Assembly: GCA_022605405.1 (NCBI GenBank)
Contig: JABYQQ010000029.1
Span: 186,001-250,000 of the forward strand
Direction: 5' to 3'
Length of the DNA stretch: 64,000 bases
DNA from: Earliella scabrosa
Lineage: Eukaryota > Basidiomycota > Agaricomycetes > Polyporales > Polyporaceae
A program made the translations under genes and the position numbers. Below are positions 21,312 to 31,511 of the stretch, piece after piece (the first letter of the stretch is position 1; each line of letters opens with the position of its first letter). The notes below the pieces were generated by a model that did not search any database, was not told the DNA's origin, and saw only the letters and a list, made by a program, of their open reading frames with translations.

Positions 21312-24300
21312 TGTAAAGACCGGCGCGACTGGAGCTAAAGAATGTGTTCAGGTCTGACTAAGGAGAGGAGTGCGGCGAAAGGCCAGCAAGAGGAGGAGGG
21401 GGGGAGAAGGGAGAAGGGGAAGGAGGCCTAGCACGGAGGCGTCTGAGAAGAGAAACGAGACCGTGAAGGGGGACTTTGGGAGACTCGGGCCCATCCTTGT
21501 CTTTGAGTTATATAGCGAAAGATCCCACCAGGTGGAGACGCGCGCGAAGCTGATTCGTAAATGGCCATCGAGATCCCCGCCGCCTCGGCAAACGCGCTCC
21601 TTCCGCGTTAGGCAGGCTCTGTAGATCGTAGCACCTCCCCCGCACGTTCTTCGTCCCACCTCCGTCCACACTTCATCTCTCGACGCACTCCTCCAGCCTG
21701 CCTTCATCTCGGGTACTATCTCGCCAGCAGGCAGCCCGGGGTGTGGCCTCGCAGCTCGGTCTATTTTTACCGCGAGACGGACAATGGGCGGCGCAAGAGC
21801 ATGCGGGCAGCGAGCGCTGCGTCGATTGGCCGGAGCTGGTGGGTACATAAGGCGAGTGACTTCGAGGCCGGCTGCCCTGACTTCTCGCCGTTCGCAGCGT
21901 CCTCGTCAGCGTTCGCTGAAACGGCCCATGACGACCAACGACGTCGTCTCCGCCGCAAGCCAGCAACCGCCAACAGGCGCTCAGGCACGCGTCGCTGCAT
22001 TGGGCGAAACCCATCATGCTCTCTCGCGAACCGATCCGTGCAATAATGATCGGACGGAGTGCTCTCGGGGCCAGGCACCTCGCCTGACCACAGTGATGGT
22101 TGCACAGGGTTTCGCCCCGATAACCCCCTTTGCGCACATTTCGCTGCGTTGTCCCCTGTTGTCCCAGTCGGCTCGCCCTACGACCGAGATTGTGCTCAGA
22201 TGGTCGTCCCTGCCTTGGCTGCTCCAGGACCCCCGACAATACACCAAAATCCCTGATCCTCGTTCCGAAAAATCGGTCAATTTTGTCCGTGAGATCAGGC
22301 CTCCAGGAGGGGTCGCCAGGTCCGAATTATGGCACCAGTCTCCTTCCTTATACGGTAATTTTTCCACTAGACGCCCTCGTGGCGGCCGGAGCGGGCCTCC
22401 GGAGAGCGTCTACCCACCTCTGGTGTCATCATTTTGTCCGATATCCGGGCGCCTGGTACCAGACCTGGCCACGATGTTGGGTCCAAAACAGGGGGGTAAG
22501 CATCAGGCATCCGTGTCCGAATCGCCCCAAATTGTCCGAATTGAGCCTCAGGGATTTTGGTGTATTGTCGGGGGTCCTGCTGCTCCCCAGCCCAGCTTGA
22601 CTCTCGCGCAGCCTGATATCGATCGAATCTGGATGATCGTCGGCCATGAGACCCTCTCGGAGGCGCCGACTAGAGGTGACTTCATGCCAACTGGTACGTG
22701 TCCCACTTTCCTGTGTCACAATAATGAGCTACATACAGGAACGCCCGGAGATGTCACGACGGAAACACGAGACAGGTCGTGTAGCGCAACCGATAGAGCC
22801 CTGGCCAGATTCCCAGGGAAGCGTCACTAGTGGGAACGACATCTCGGAGTCGGAGAAGCAAGTGCGCATGCGTCTTGCCGTCCGAATCACTGTCAGTTCC
22901 GGCCTCGCCGTCGACCTGATGTCAGTGCTAGGATGCATGAGGCGGCGACGCAGCGTAAGGCAAAACAGCAAACCCCGTTCTCGGGATTAGCGAGCATGGG
23001 CTGCTACGCGGCGACCGCCCAAAGGGGCATGGTGATTGATGGGATGGTGGCGGCAACACGAACATCGTCATCACCACAGAGGCTGCAGTCGCGATATCAA
23101 GGCTGATGGATCATGAATGAGATGCATCCAATTGCTGGAAGAATCATATCGCTCCTGCGCACAGAGAGACCATCTCGGTGCGACCACAGGCCAGTTGGGA
23201 ACTGTCCAGCTCAGGCTCATGTTCGGCGAGACAAGATTCAAGCCTTAGACAAGGACCGAGTCTCCAAAATTCGCGATTGGGGGAGAATGGCAAGGTTAAG
23301 GTTCGCCCTCGGCTTCCCCCGGTCCTCAGCCATCTTCCGGCACGGGAGGGGTCTTCCCTGTCTCGACCACCGTCCACGTCGGCACTGTCATTGTCAAGGA
23401 ACATTCAACGTCGACAGGCCCGCGGGGTCCCGCACGGAATACCTCATTCAACGCGAAGTTTTTCGCTCGTCCAGGTGGACAACGTTGCGGCAAGTGTACA
23501 GATGCACGCGCAAACAGTACTTACTTCCAAAAGCTTCGCAATAGAGGCCCGCGATGCCTGGATTCCGCGCGCGCAACACCTCTCATGCCTACTATCATGA
23601 GTTTACACCTCGTTGTGCGCGCGCGCGCCGCGGCGCTCCGCCAGCGGTAAGGTAGAGAGCCGCAGTGAGAAGAGCCGAACAAGTGAGTCCTGTGGAAGTG
23701 GAAGGCGCGACGCCCGCCGTCATATGCGTCTGCCCTAGGCGTGTGGCGGGAATTCGAACTCGAGGCGGCGGTTCGCCGCATGCGCATGCGGCAGGGTTCA
23801 TTCAACTTCAAGGCACCACCGCCGGAAGAAGGAGGTCGCTTCCCCGCTTACCGTACGCGCACATTCAGTTACTTTTCTGACCGTGAACGTTGACATTGGA
23901 CAAAGGGTCCCCGGCCAACCCGTTTCCTAGCGACTCGGAGGCTGGAGGCTGGAGGTCACCGTAGGAACTCATCCATAAAATGAAGTACCCACCTGCATGT
24001 CCGAATCCGAGAGGTGCTGAAACGAGTCTCGACATATCAAGGATCGCGCGCACGACATGTCCGTAGTTCTTCCACTGATATACGTGATCTAATACATCTC
24101 TCCGACGCGAGCTTTACAACTTGCGAGCCTGGCTCTACCTAGATACTTAGTCTTATTGCTACAACGCATTGCACTTCTACAGAGTCCGGACCCCACACGA
24201 GGCGTCGACGCGGCGAGGACGCGATAGGCTGCGCCGTCGCAAAGCGCTATCTCTATCTCCAACCCGAGCGCACGCCGCACGCACGTTGATTCCGGCTGCC

Positions 24301-24402
24301 TGCTGGATCCAGGATGATCACGAAACCCCCTCCCCCACTACCGCACGAGCTCCCACCACGCGGTCCTCGCCTGGCACCGGTGGATCTCCCAGCCCTTCCC
24401 CT
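21312..24402. other. Gene-poor 3.1 kb region containing a MITE
   Basis: Divergent/upstream region of the WSC gene (-) extending to the 3' end of the HAD phosphatase (-). Open frames here overlap one another in several frames, show no domain and cross the MITE at 22226-22578, so I call none. GC-rich alternating gcgcgc near 23618 and short palindromes near 23778 (gcatgcgcatgc) are the only other structure noticed. Confidence 0.6.
22226..22578. mobile_element. hAT-like MITE (non-autonomous DNA transposon)
   Basis: 31-bp perfect terminal inverted repeats at 22226-22256 and 22548-22578 (left end begins aggacccccgacaatacacc). They are flanked by a perfect 8-bp direct repeat gctgctcc at 22218-22225 and 22579-22586. 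An 8-bp target duplication with terminal inverted repeats is the hAT pattern. If the flanking C/G pair is counted, the ends read CAGGACCC and the duplication drops to 6 bp, so the boundary is ambiguous by one base. The 353-bp interior has no transposase. Perfect repeats suggest recent insertion. Confidence 0.85.
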
Positions 24403-25772
24403 TCACGCCTTGCCCTCCGCGAGCGCCTCCTTCGCCGTCTTCTTCCCCTCGACGATCGCGCTGACCGAGCGCAGCGCGTGGCTAAAGTCCTCGAACAGGA
24501 TGTGCGGGATGCTCTCGCGCCGGCAGAACGCGGCGAGGTCGTTGTCTCCGCCCGCCTTCTGCTTCACGTACAGCACGTCCGCGTGCCGCGCCGCGGACAT
24601 GTCTGGCAAATTGCAGTCGCAAGGCATCGTCGTTAGCTAACGGGGGCGCGCGCATCAACTAAGGGGAAGACGCGAGGGCGCACCGGAGACGCCGTCGCCG
24701 AAGAAGAAGACGAGCGGGGGGTCCGCGAGACGGCGGTACGGCAGGATCGCCTGGCTCTTGTCGTGCCCGTAGCCGCTATGCGTGCGCGCGCGCTCTCTGG
24801 TCAGCGCGTACTCATGGTGGAGCAGTGTGGGCAGACCGGACACACCTCGAAGGGTGGCGGTACTTGATCGACCACGTCCCGTCCTCGTGGACGTCGGCCT
24901 CGTTCGCGACGATCTCGATGTCCTTTGCGTCCTCCTCGCCGATAAGGGCCGATAGGACTGCACGGATGATGGGCGCCATCCCGCTGACGGGGAGAACGTC
25001 CGTTAGTTAAGGCTGGGAGGAGGGAAGGGAGCGGGCCGGTCTGGGACAGCACCTGGAGATGATGACGACGGGGATGTCGTGCTCCTTGCAGTACTTGTAA
25101 AAGTCCTTGAAGCCCGCGTCCAGGACGATGTCTGTCCCCCCGCAAAGTTCAAACGGACGTGCGATACGTTGAAGCGAGAGAAGCTCACTCTTCTTGAGCT
25201 CTTCCTTGCAGAACTCGAACGTGTGCCCGTTGGCGGACACGCTCTCGAGCATCTCCCGGAACGCGTCGCGGAAGGTGGCCTTGCCCGCGAGGATGTCGAG
25301 GTTGCCTTGCCGGCGCTTCTCGGGCCCGAAGCCCAGCTCGTCTGTCATGTCTGGACGTTGGAAGCGGTGGGGCGTCAGCGAGCATGCACTGGGGGCTGGC
25401 AAACAGACGCATGTGTGGACGAGAACACGACGGTCCGGTATTGGTGGACGAGAGCTGCATGCATATCATCCACCGGCGGTGCGCATCTCATGCCGCTGGC
25501 ACTAGCAGGACCCTACGCCGTCCACCATGCACAATGCGTCCCAGCGATACGGAGAGCAAAGAGGCGTACTCACAATCGTTGGAATCGCGCGTCGTGATCG
25601 TCCCATCCCTGCACGAAGCCCGTACGAGTCAACATCCATGGCCCATCGAGAGTCGCGCCGGACGCGCGGGTAGATGGACGGACCAGTCTGAAAGGACGAC
25701 GAATTTCTTATCCTTGTGGATCGGGGGGTACGGGAGCGTGCTCTCCGGCGCGGGGTCGGCGGTGGTGGCCAT
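24403..25772 (-). CDS. PYP1: HAD-superfamily phosphatase, PYP1 (YNL010W)/MtnX-like
   Basis: Exons 25684-25772, 25574-25608, 25189-25350, 25053-25131, 24846-24983, 24684-24775 and 24403-24602 give 264 residues, the usual size. HAD motifs are in order: nucleophile DWDGT (LSDWDGTITTRDSNDYM), motif II VVIISSGMAP, a Lys-containing GYGHDKSQAILPY, and motif IV FFFGDGVSDMSAARHADVL. Cytosolic; yeast PYP1 is a polyol-phosphate phosphatase and bacterial relatives act in methionine salvage. Which applies here cannot be told. The start ATG at 25772 gives MATTADPAPESTLPYPPIHK ahead of the first motif. All introns are short and in phase. Confidence 0.9.
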
Positions 25773-26731
25773 CGTGTCGCGTTCTAATGTCTGGATGCGG
25801 GTGTAGGTCCTTCAGTCGCGGTGGGTGTGGTCCCTCGAGTGGTCTCAGGCGGGCGTTCTATCGAGGTTGTTGCCTCAGAGAATATTGCCGAGGTGTGCGC
25901 CTAGGAGCGAGGTCGCTAAGTACTTAAGGAGCTCGAGTCGAGGACGCAGCGATATATATCGAGGCGTGCGGCCGTTCATGGTGCCGTCAAGTCGATGCGC
26001 GAAGAAAGAGTACTTATCTAATCAGCTGGGCCTGCGGCCATCGGACATCTAATCTTATCTCCCCTTTTAGCTTGACTGTTACTAGTAGCAGTACTAAGGA
26101 GTTGTGCTACTAGTTTACCGTATGACATCCCCGCCTCAGTAGGCCCGTCCAGTACTTAATCTGACTTGGGGAGACAGCTACTTACAGTCAGACCGCTGAG
26201 CGGACCTATATGGCATCAGCTGAGACGCCCGAACACGACGTGCACCCGCGAGAAAGGCGGACTGACGGGATATTCCGGGCTGCTGAAACCTACTTATCTC
26301 TTGCATTGCCCGCCTGGCTGAAACAGCCGAGTCGTGCAAGGCGTCATTTCCCGGGTGTTCCCCACAATATCACAAACCGCACTTCTGGTGCGTCGTGGAA
26401 GTAGCGGCTGAATCCCGTCCTTCCCGGGCATGAAGTAACTTATAGGAGACAAGATCACGGCTTCTTGTACTAAGCTCTGTACGCGAATTCTCAGCAGACA
26501 ACCCCAAGTCCGGCGGGGGGTCAGACGAGCGCGTATCACTGCCTAAACAGGTAGTAGGTGACGCGTCGGACTGCAGCTAGCACGCGCGCGCCGAATCGCC
26601 TACTTATCGCCCGCTCCGTCACGGTCCCTTTCTGCCTCTCATCCAACATCTTGTACTTAAGCATCAACCCAGCTAGCGCAACGACATATCCCTAAGGCTG
26701 AAACGTCACTATCCCGCAGATCGACACGTCT
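25773..26731. other. Intergenic with clustered TACTTA motifs
   Basis: About 960 bp between the phosphatase start (-) and F-box gene 4 (+), a divergent promoter region. TACTTA occurs on the plus strand at 25921, 26011, 26153, 26179, 26291, 26601 and 26654. A TATATAT string at 25953 may serve the phosphatase. No gene seen. Confidence 0.6.
26081..26114. repeat. 10-bp perfect inverted repeat
   Basis: actagtagca at 26081-26090 and its reverse complement tgctactagt at 26105-26114, separated by 14 bp. Could be a binding site or chance; no terminator role expected in a fungus. Confidence 0.6.
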
Positions 26732-28758
26732 ATGTCACAGTTAACAGATATGAATGCCTACTGGACGGATGTCCTGTCCCGTCCGGACCTTCTTGGATTG
26801 AACGACCTGCGCACTGCAGGGGCGCTGCTGCTAAATGCTGTGGAACAGATTGAAGTCAAAAAGACGGAGATGTGCGTAGACAGCTTGGCCACATTGGACT
26901 GCGAACGTGTTACTGAGTGGCCTTTGCTTTGCAGTGCAAACGATGTGCATGGCATGGTGAGTCCTGCCGCCAGTCCAGACCCGAAACACCTCTGTTGACA
27001 CTTTCTTCGTTTCAGCTCGGCGTCCTCGAGCAATCGCTCCAGCGCGCGATGGCTGTAGTCCGGCGGTTGTTGAACGGAACCCGTCCCATCAACCGCATCC
27101 CTTCCGAAATCTTGCTTCGCATATTATCGTTGGCGCAGAGAAAGTCCCCCTTCATGGGCGAGAAAATCTCGCACATGGACAAGAGCACAACACACTGGCC
27201 CTTTCCCATTCCTGACATCGACGACCTCAGGCACCTCTCTCAAGTCTGCACCCGCTGGAGAGAAGTCGCACTTGCAGCTCCCGCACTGTGGTCGACATTC
27301 AGGGAAATTAACCATCGGAGCAGCACGCTCGACTCTCTATATCTCACTAGATGTCCATCCGGCCCAATTGACATCTACGTCGACACTTCCTTCTCTGACG
27401 AGCTGAAACAACAACTCCTCCAGCGAGGTCCCCAAATCCGTCAGTTTCACATGAAGGTCACTGGTACCAATGTCGTCTGGGCAGCGCCACATCGACAAGT
27501 TATTGCCACACTCGCGACCACAGACGCCAGCGCGCTCGAGCACTGCTCCCTGCTGCTTCCCCTGCCCGCGAGTGTGCGTTTGCAGAGGACTCCTGCCTTG
27601 TCCGGACACGGGACTGCAACGCGCCTCCGTTCCCTCTTCTTGAGCGTGACCGCGGTGCTCCCTCAGTGGGAACTTCCGGCTCTGACTCGATGTGTCCTCA
27701 CCTGCCCTTCCTTTGGCAACAACATCGGCGATGTGATCGACACTTCATCGCTCCTCGCCTTCCTCTCCGGCACTCCTCAGCTCGAGGTTATGCATCTCTA
27801 CAGGATCACGGTTCGACAATTGTACGAACCCCCGCCTTCTCACCACCGAGTCCCTGTGAGCAAGTTGCGATACCTGTGTTACAACCCGCGCGTCTTGGAC
27901 ATGCCCTATTTGACGGACTTCCTCGCACATCTCCTCATGCCGTCCCAATGCCAGCTCGACATCGACAGTATCAATCTCACACAGATTACGATAAGCGCAT
28001 TCCAGAGCACGATCCAAGTGCTAGTGCGCGGAGCATTTCCTCCGACGAAGGTCGGCATTCATGTGAATCGAGCACAACCGGGCACCATGCAAGTGTCGCT
28101 CGAGCTCGCCCGAGGGGCCTCCCCAGAGCTCAGCGGTTGCACGCGCATCAAGTTCGAGCCCACCGTGAATGGCGCGTCGTTCTGGAGTGCGCTCCTGACC
28201 CCCCAATTCTGCGCCGAGATCGAGGAGTGCCGGGTGAACGTCACCGGAGAGCGCGAAAACGAGACGGCCGAAGGGCTCGCGGCGATGTGGCCCCTCTTGG
28301 TCAAAGTCCGCAAACTGTCCGTCGCGTTCCGGTTGCGGAGCAGCGATTACCTCGGTGCCCTGCGGCGCGCCCTCGAGCCTCTGTGCACGCCAATAGACGG
28401 GTCTGTCATGCACCCGTCTCTCGGCACGCTCGACGTGTACATCGATGTCGGCGCCAGGGACGTCATACAGTATCTCGCGGATTTCCTCGGGGCGCGCGCC
28501 TCGAGAGGCGGAAGGGTCCGGCGGTTTGTTCTAGGTGCGACTGAGTTTGGACGGGATCTGGCTGGTCCACAAGAGCACGTTGACGAGTTCGTGAGGCTGG
28601 AGTTTGAGGACAACCCGCGGAGTTGGATGGATTGGCCGTTGCCTCGTGACAGGGACAATGACTCGGAGCTTGTGGGAGCGAACTGGCCTGCTTGGACCTC
28701 CAGACTCGGAGGCGCCGTACCGCGAGCTGGAGAGGGGGATTTAAACGGTGAATGGTGA
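26732..28758 (+). CDS. F-box protein gene 4, GADWPTW family (intact)
   Basis: Exons 26732-26871 (140 nt), 26935-26956 (22 nt) and 27016-28758 give 634 residues. The N-terminal module MSQLTDMNAYWTDVLSRPDL matches the sister genes. F-box: INRIPSEILLRILSLAQRKS followed by VCTRWREVALAAPALWSTF. The C-terminal half has the family segments FLSGTPQLEVMHLYRI and FRLRSSDYLGALRRALEPL. The tail reads ELVGANWPAWTS, then a short extra stretch (RLGGAVPRAGEGDLNGEW), so it ends later than its relatives. The second intron has an ordinary GT donor (GTGAGT). First of three tandem plus-strand copies; predicted SCF substrate receptor. Confidence 0.87.
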
Positions 28759-29077
28759 CTTGCCGTCCCCGAAAGTAGTATCTGTGGTCGTGTCATTGAA
28801 GTAGAGCAGTTGTCTGTAATTCTACCTCTAATGACTCGTCTTGAGTATTCGGACTATATAGACAGCAGGGCTTACCACTGCGTGCTACTCGTCTTCCTCG
28901 ATTCAGGGCAGGTCCGAATTGCGATGTCTGGAAGCGCCTGCCTCTCGCTTGGCAACGTTCAATAGTCTTCCTCGGTCGACCAATTTGTAAACGCATGTAA
29001 GCACTCACGTACTACACATACCCGTGCTATGGTCCAGGACTCACGCGATCAACATGTGCAGTAGACACGGCGCGAAC
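28759..29077. other. Intergenic between F-box genes 4 and 5
   Basis: 319 bp. A TATATA string at 28855-28860 lies 218 bp before the gene 5 ATG and may be its TATA box. Nothing else seen. Confidence 0.5.
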
Positions 29078-31061
29078 ATGTCACGACTGCAAGATGTGAA
29101 CGCCTACTGGACGGATGCCTTGTCCTATCCAGCGACCCTCGCCTTGAATGACATGCGCTCTACAGCGGCTCTGCTGTTAAGTGTCGCAGAACAGGTTGAA
29201 ATGAAAACAACAGAGATGTGAGTGGCGCTGATCGTTCCGGATGGCGAGCATGTTGACTGACTTGTGCTGCAGTAGAGACAACATCCAAGAAATGGCGAGT
29301 CATGCGCGAAGCTGATGATCGAAAGTCTGTATTAATGACCAAGGCTGAAAAATCCAGCTCAGCGCCCTTGACACATCGCTCCAGAGGGCGACGTCCGTTG
29401 TCCGTAGGCTCCTGAACGGAATGCGCCCGATTAACCGCCTCCCGCCGGAGATCTTACTCCACATATTCTCGTTGGCGCCGAAGAAAACCCCGTTTCTCCG
29501 TGGAAGGGGCAGCAAACCATTGTGGCCGTTCAACGTTCCAGACATGCGTGACCTCAGGCACCTTTCTCAAGTTTGCACCCGTTGGCGCGAGGTCGCGCTT
29601 GTAGCTCCTGCACTGTGGTCGGCCTACAGGGAAGGCGGCGTCTATCGGAGCAGCCCCAGGCTCAATTCTCTGTATATCGCTCGCTGTCCGACTGGACCAA
29701 TTGACATCTATGTCGATAATTCCTTCTCTAACAATCTCAGAGAACTGCTCCTCGACCGAGGCCACCAGGTTCGCCAGCTCCATGTTCAGATTGGAGGCGG
29801 TCTCAACAGCCACGACGAGGACGCACGACAACTCGTTGCCACGCTCTCACATATGAACGCCGAGCTCCTCGAGCATTGTTGCCTGCAACTGCTCCGGGAT
29901 GCATCCGCACATTTGCAGCAAATCCCCTCTTTGTGTCGACATGGGAACGCAACACGTCTCCGATCCCTCTCTCTCAGCGTATACAGGGCGCTCCCTCAGT
30001 GGGAACTTCCATCCCTTGTCCGATGCGTACTCTCGAAGTTCGACCAGTACGGGGGCCTCAGCAATATGGCCCTTGACCCCTCGTCGTTGCTTCGATTTCT
30101 CTCCGGTACTCCTAGGCTTGAGATCCTGCATCTTTATTGGATCATGGTTCTACCATTCCAGCAGACCCCGCCTCCACCGCAGCCAATATCGTTGACGCGG
30201 TTGCGATACCTCTCCTATATGCCCCCCTCAAACACCCCCTGCACGGACTTCCTGCTACATATTCACAAACCTTCCCGATGCCAGGTTGACATCGGCGGCA
30301 TCGTCGCGGACGAAATCTGGCATGGGGACGCCGTCCAGAGCGTCATTCGAACGTGGCATGGCGCTGCTCTTCCAATGAATATCATGGGCATTGAGGTGGA
30401 AATCCGGGGGCCTGGAATCCTATTTACACTCGAGCTCGCTCGCGGGGCCTCCCCAGAGTGGAGTGGCTGTACGCGGATCCGGCTCAATAGCAGGCCGTTC
30501 TCGAACGCAACTGGGTTCTGGCGCCCACTCCTGACCCCCGAGCTCTGCGCGGAGCTCGAAGAGGTTCGGGTGGACGTCTCGGGAGAGTGCGAATACGCTG
30601 CAGAGACCGCTGCAGAGCTCGCGGCAATGTGGCGTCTCTTCGTCAAGATCCGCAAACTCTCCGTGGCCTTCCGCTGGGATCGGAGCGACAAATACCTCGA
30701 CGCTGTACGTTGCGTCCTCGAGCCCCTGGCCCCGTCGACAGATGCGCTCGCCATGCACCCATCTCTCGACACGCTGAACTTGATGTACATCGAGGCAGGC
30801 AATTGGGATGTCGCGCAGTACCTTACGGACTTCCTGTCGGCCCGCACCTCAAGAGGTGGACGGGTCCGTCGGTTGGTCCTCGGGGCCCCCAAATACGAGT
30901 ACCCTCCGTTCGACGTTTCTCGTCTGAAGAAGTATGTCGACGAATTCGTTTGGCTGGAGTACAAGGTGGACTTGAAGGAGTGGCCGGTACCTATCGACTG
31001 GAAGAATGAATCGGAGCTTGTCGGAGCTGACTGGCCCGTATGGATCTCCATGAAGAGCTAG
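29078..31061 (+). CDS. F-box protein gene 5, GADWPTW family (intact)
   Basis: Exons 29078-29217 (140 nt), 29273-29294 (22 nt) and 29358-31061 give 621 residues. N-terminus MSRLQDVNAYWTDALSYPAT; F-box INRLPPEILLHIFSLAPKKT with VCTRWREVALVAPALWSAY; later FLSGTPRLEILHLYWI and LFVKIRKLSVAFRWDRSDKY; tail ELVGADWPVWISMKS. The second intron (29295-29357) starts with GC (GCGAGT), as in genes 3 and 6. Most similar to gene 3, judging from the ARGASPEWSGCTRI stretch and the surrounding sequence. Predicted SCF substrate receptor. Confidence 0.87.
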
Positions 31062-31511
31062 AGAGGACGCTGTCACGGTATGGATGATGAAAACTGGCAA
31101 CCTGTAAGAGGTGCTCGCAGGATACCCTATGACTGCCGGTCTCGTGTCTAACGGTAGAACGGTTAGAGTCTATACTTATAAATTCCTCTGATAGCTCCCC
31201 TTGACAGTTTCACTAAGATTGATTAGCGAAAGGTCAGGCCTGCGAAGAAGCTTGAAGGTCGACGGCCAGTTACATACTACTAATAGTAGACTAGTATGTT
31301 CGATCGGCTGTGAGTAGACGCCGGAAAGCCAAGCAATCTGATTTCGGGCTCCTTCAAGCGGCTTCAACTTGTCCCGAGCAACAAGTTGGCCCAGGTCGAA
31401 ACAGTACTTCTTGTGTAATACTAACACAGGGTAAGTGCAGGAATTGCCAGGCCGACTTCTGCGCGCCTTCATGCCTTAGGCGCTCACATTCACGGATTTA
31501 GAATCACCGTA
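31062..31511. other. Intergenic between F-box genes 5 and 6
   Basis: 450 bp, AT-richer than its surroundings (for example actactaatagtagactagtatg near 31276). No gene seen. Confidence 0.6.

Noticed and set aside
22760..22830. tRNA-like segment with a good A box (tagcgcaaccg) and a ccctgg/ccaggg stem
   Set aside because: The anticodon-type loop would be 8 nt, there is no B box or T arm and no acceptor stem closes. At most a worn tRNA-derived fragment.
21784..22830. 348-codon plus-strand open frame
   Set aside because: It runs through the MITE and both its inverted repeats, overlaps other open frames, and has no domain-like composition.
23735..23815. Minus-strand gttcgaa loop resembling a tRNA T arm
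   Set aside because: The five bases on each side do not pair and no D or anticodon arm is in range.
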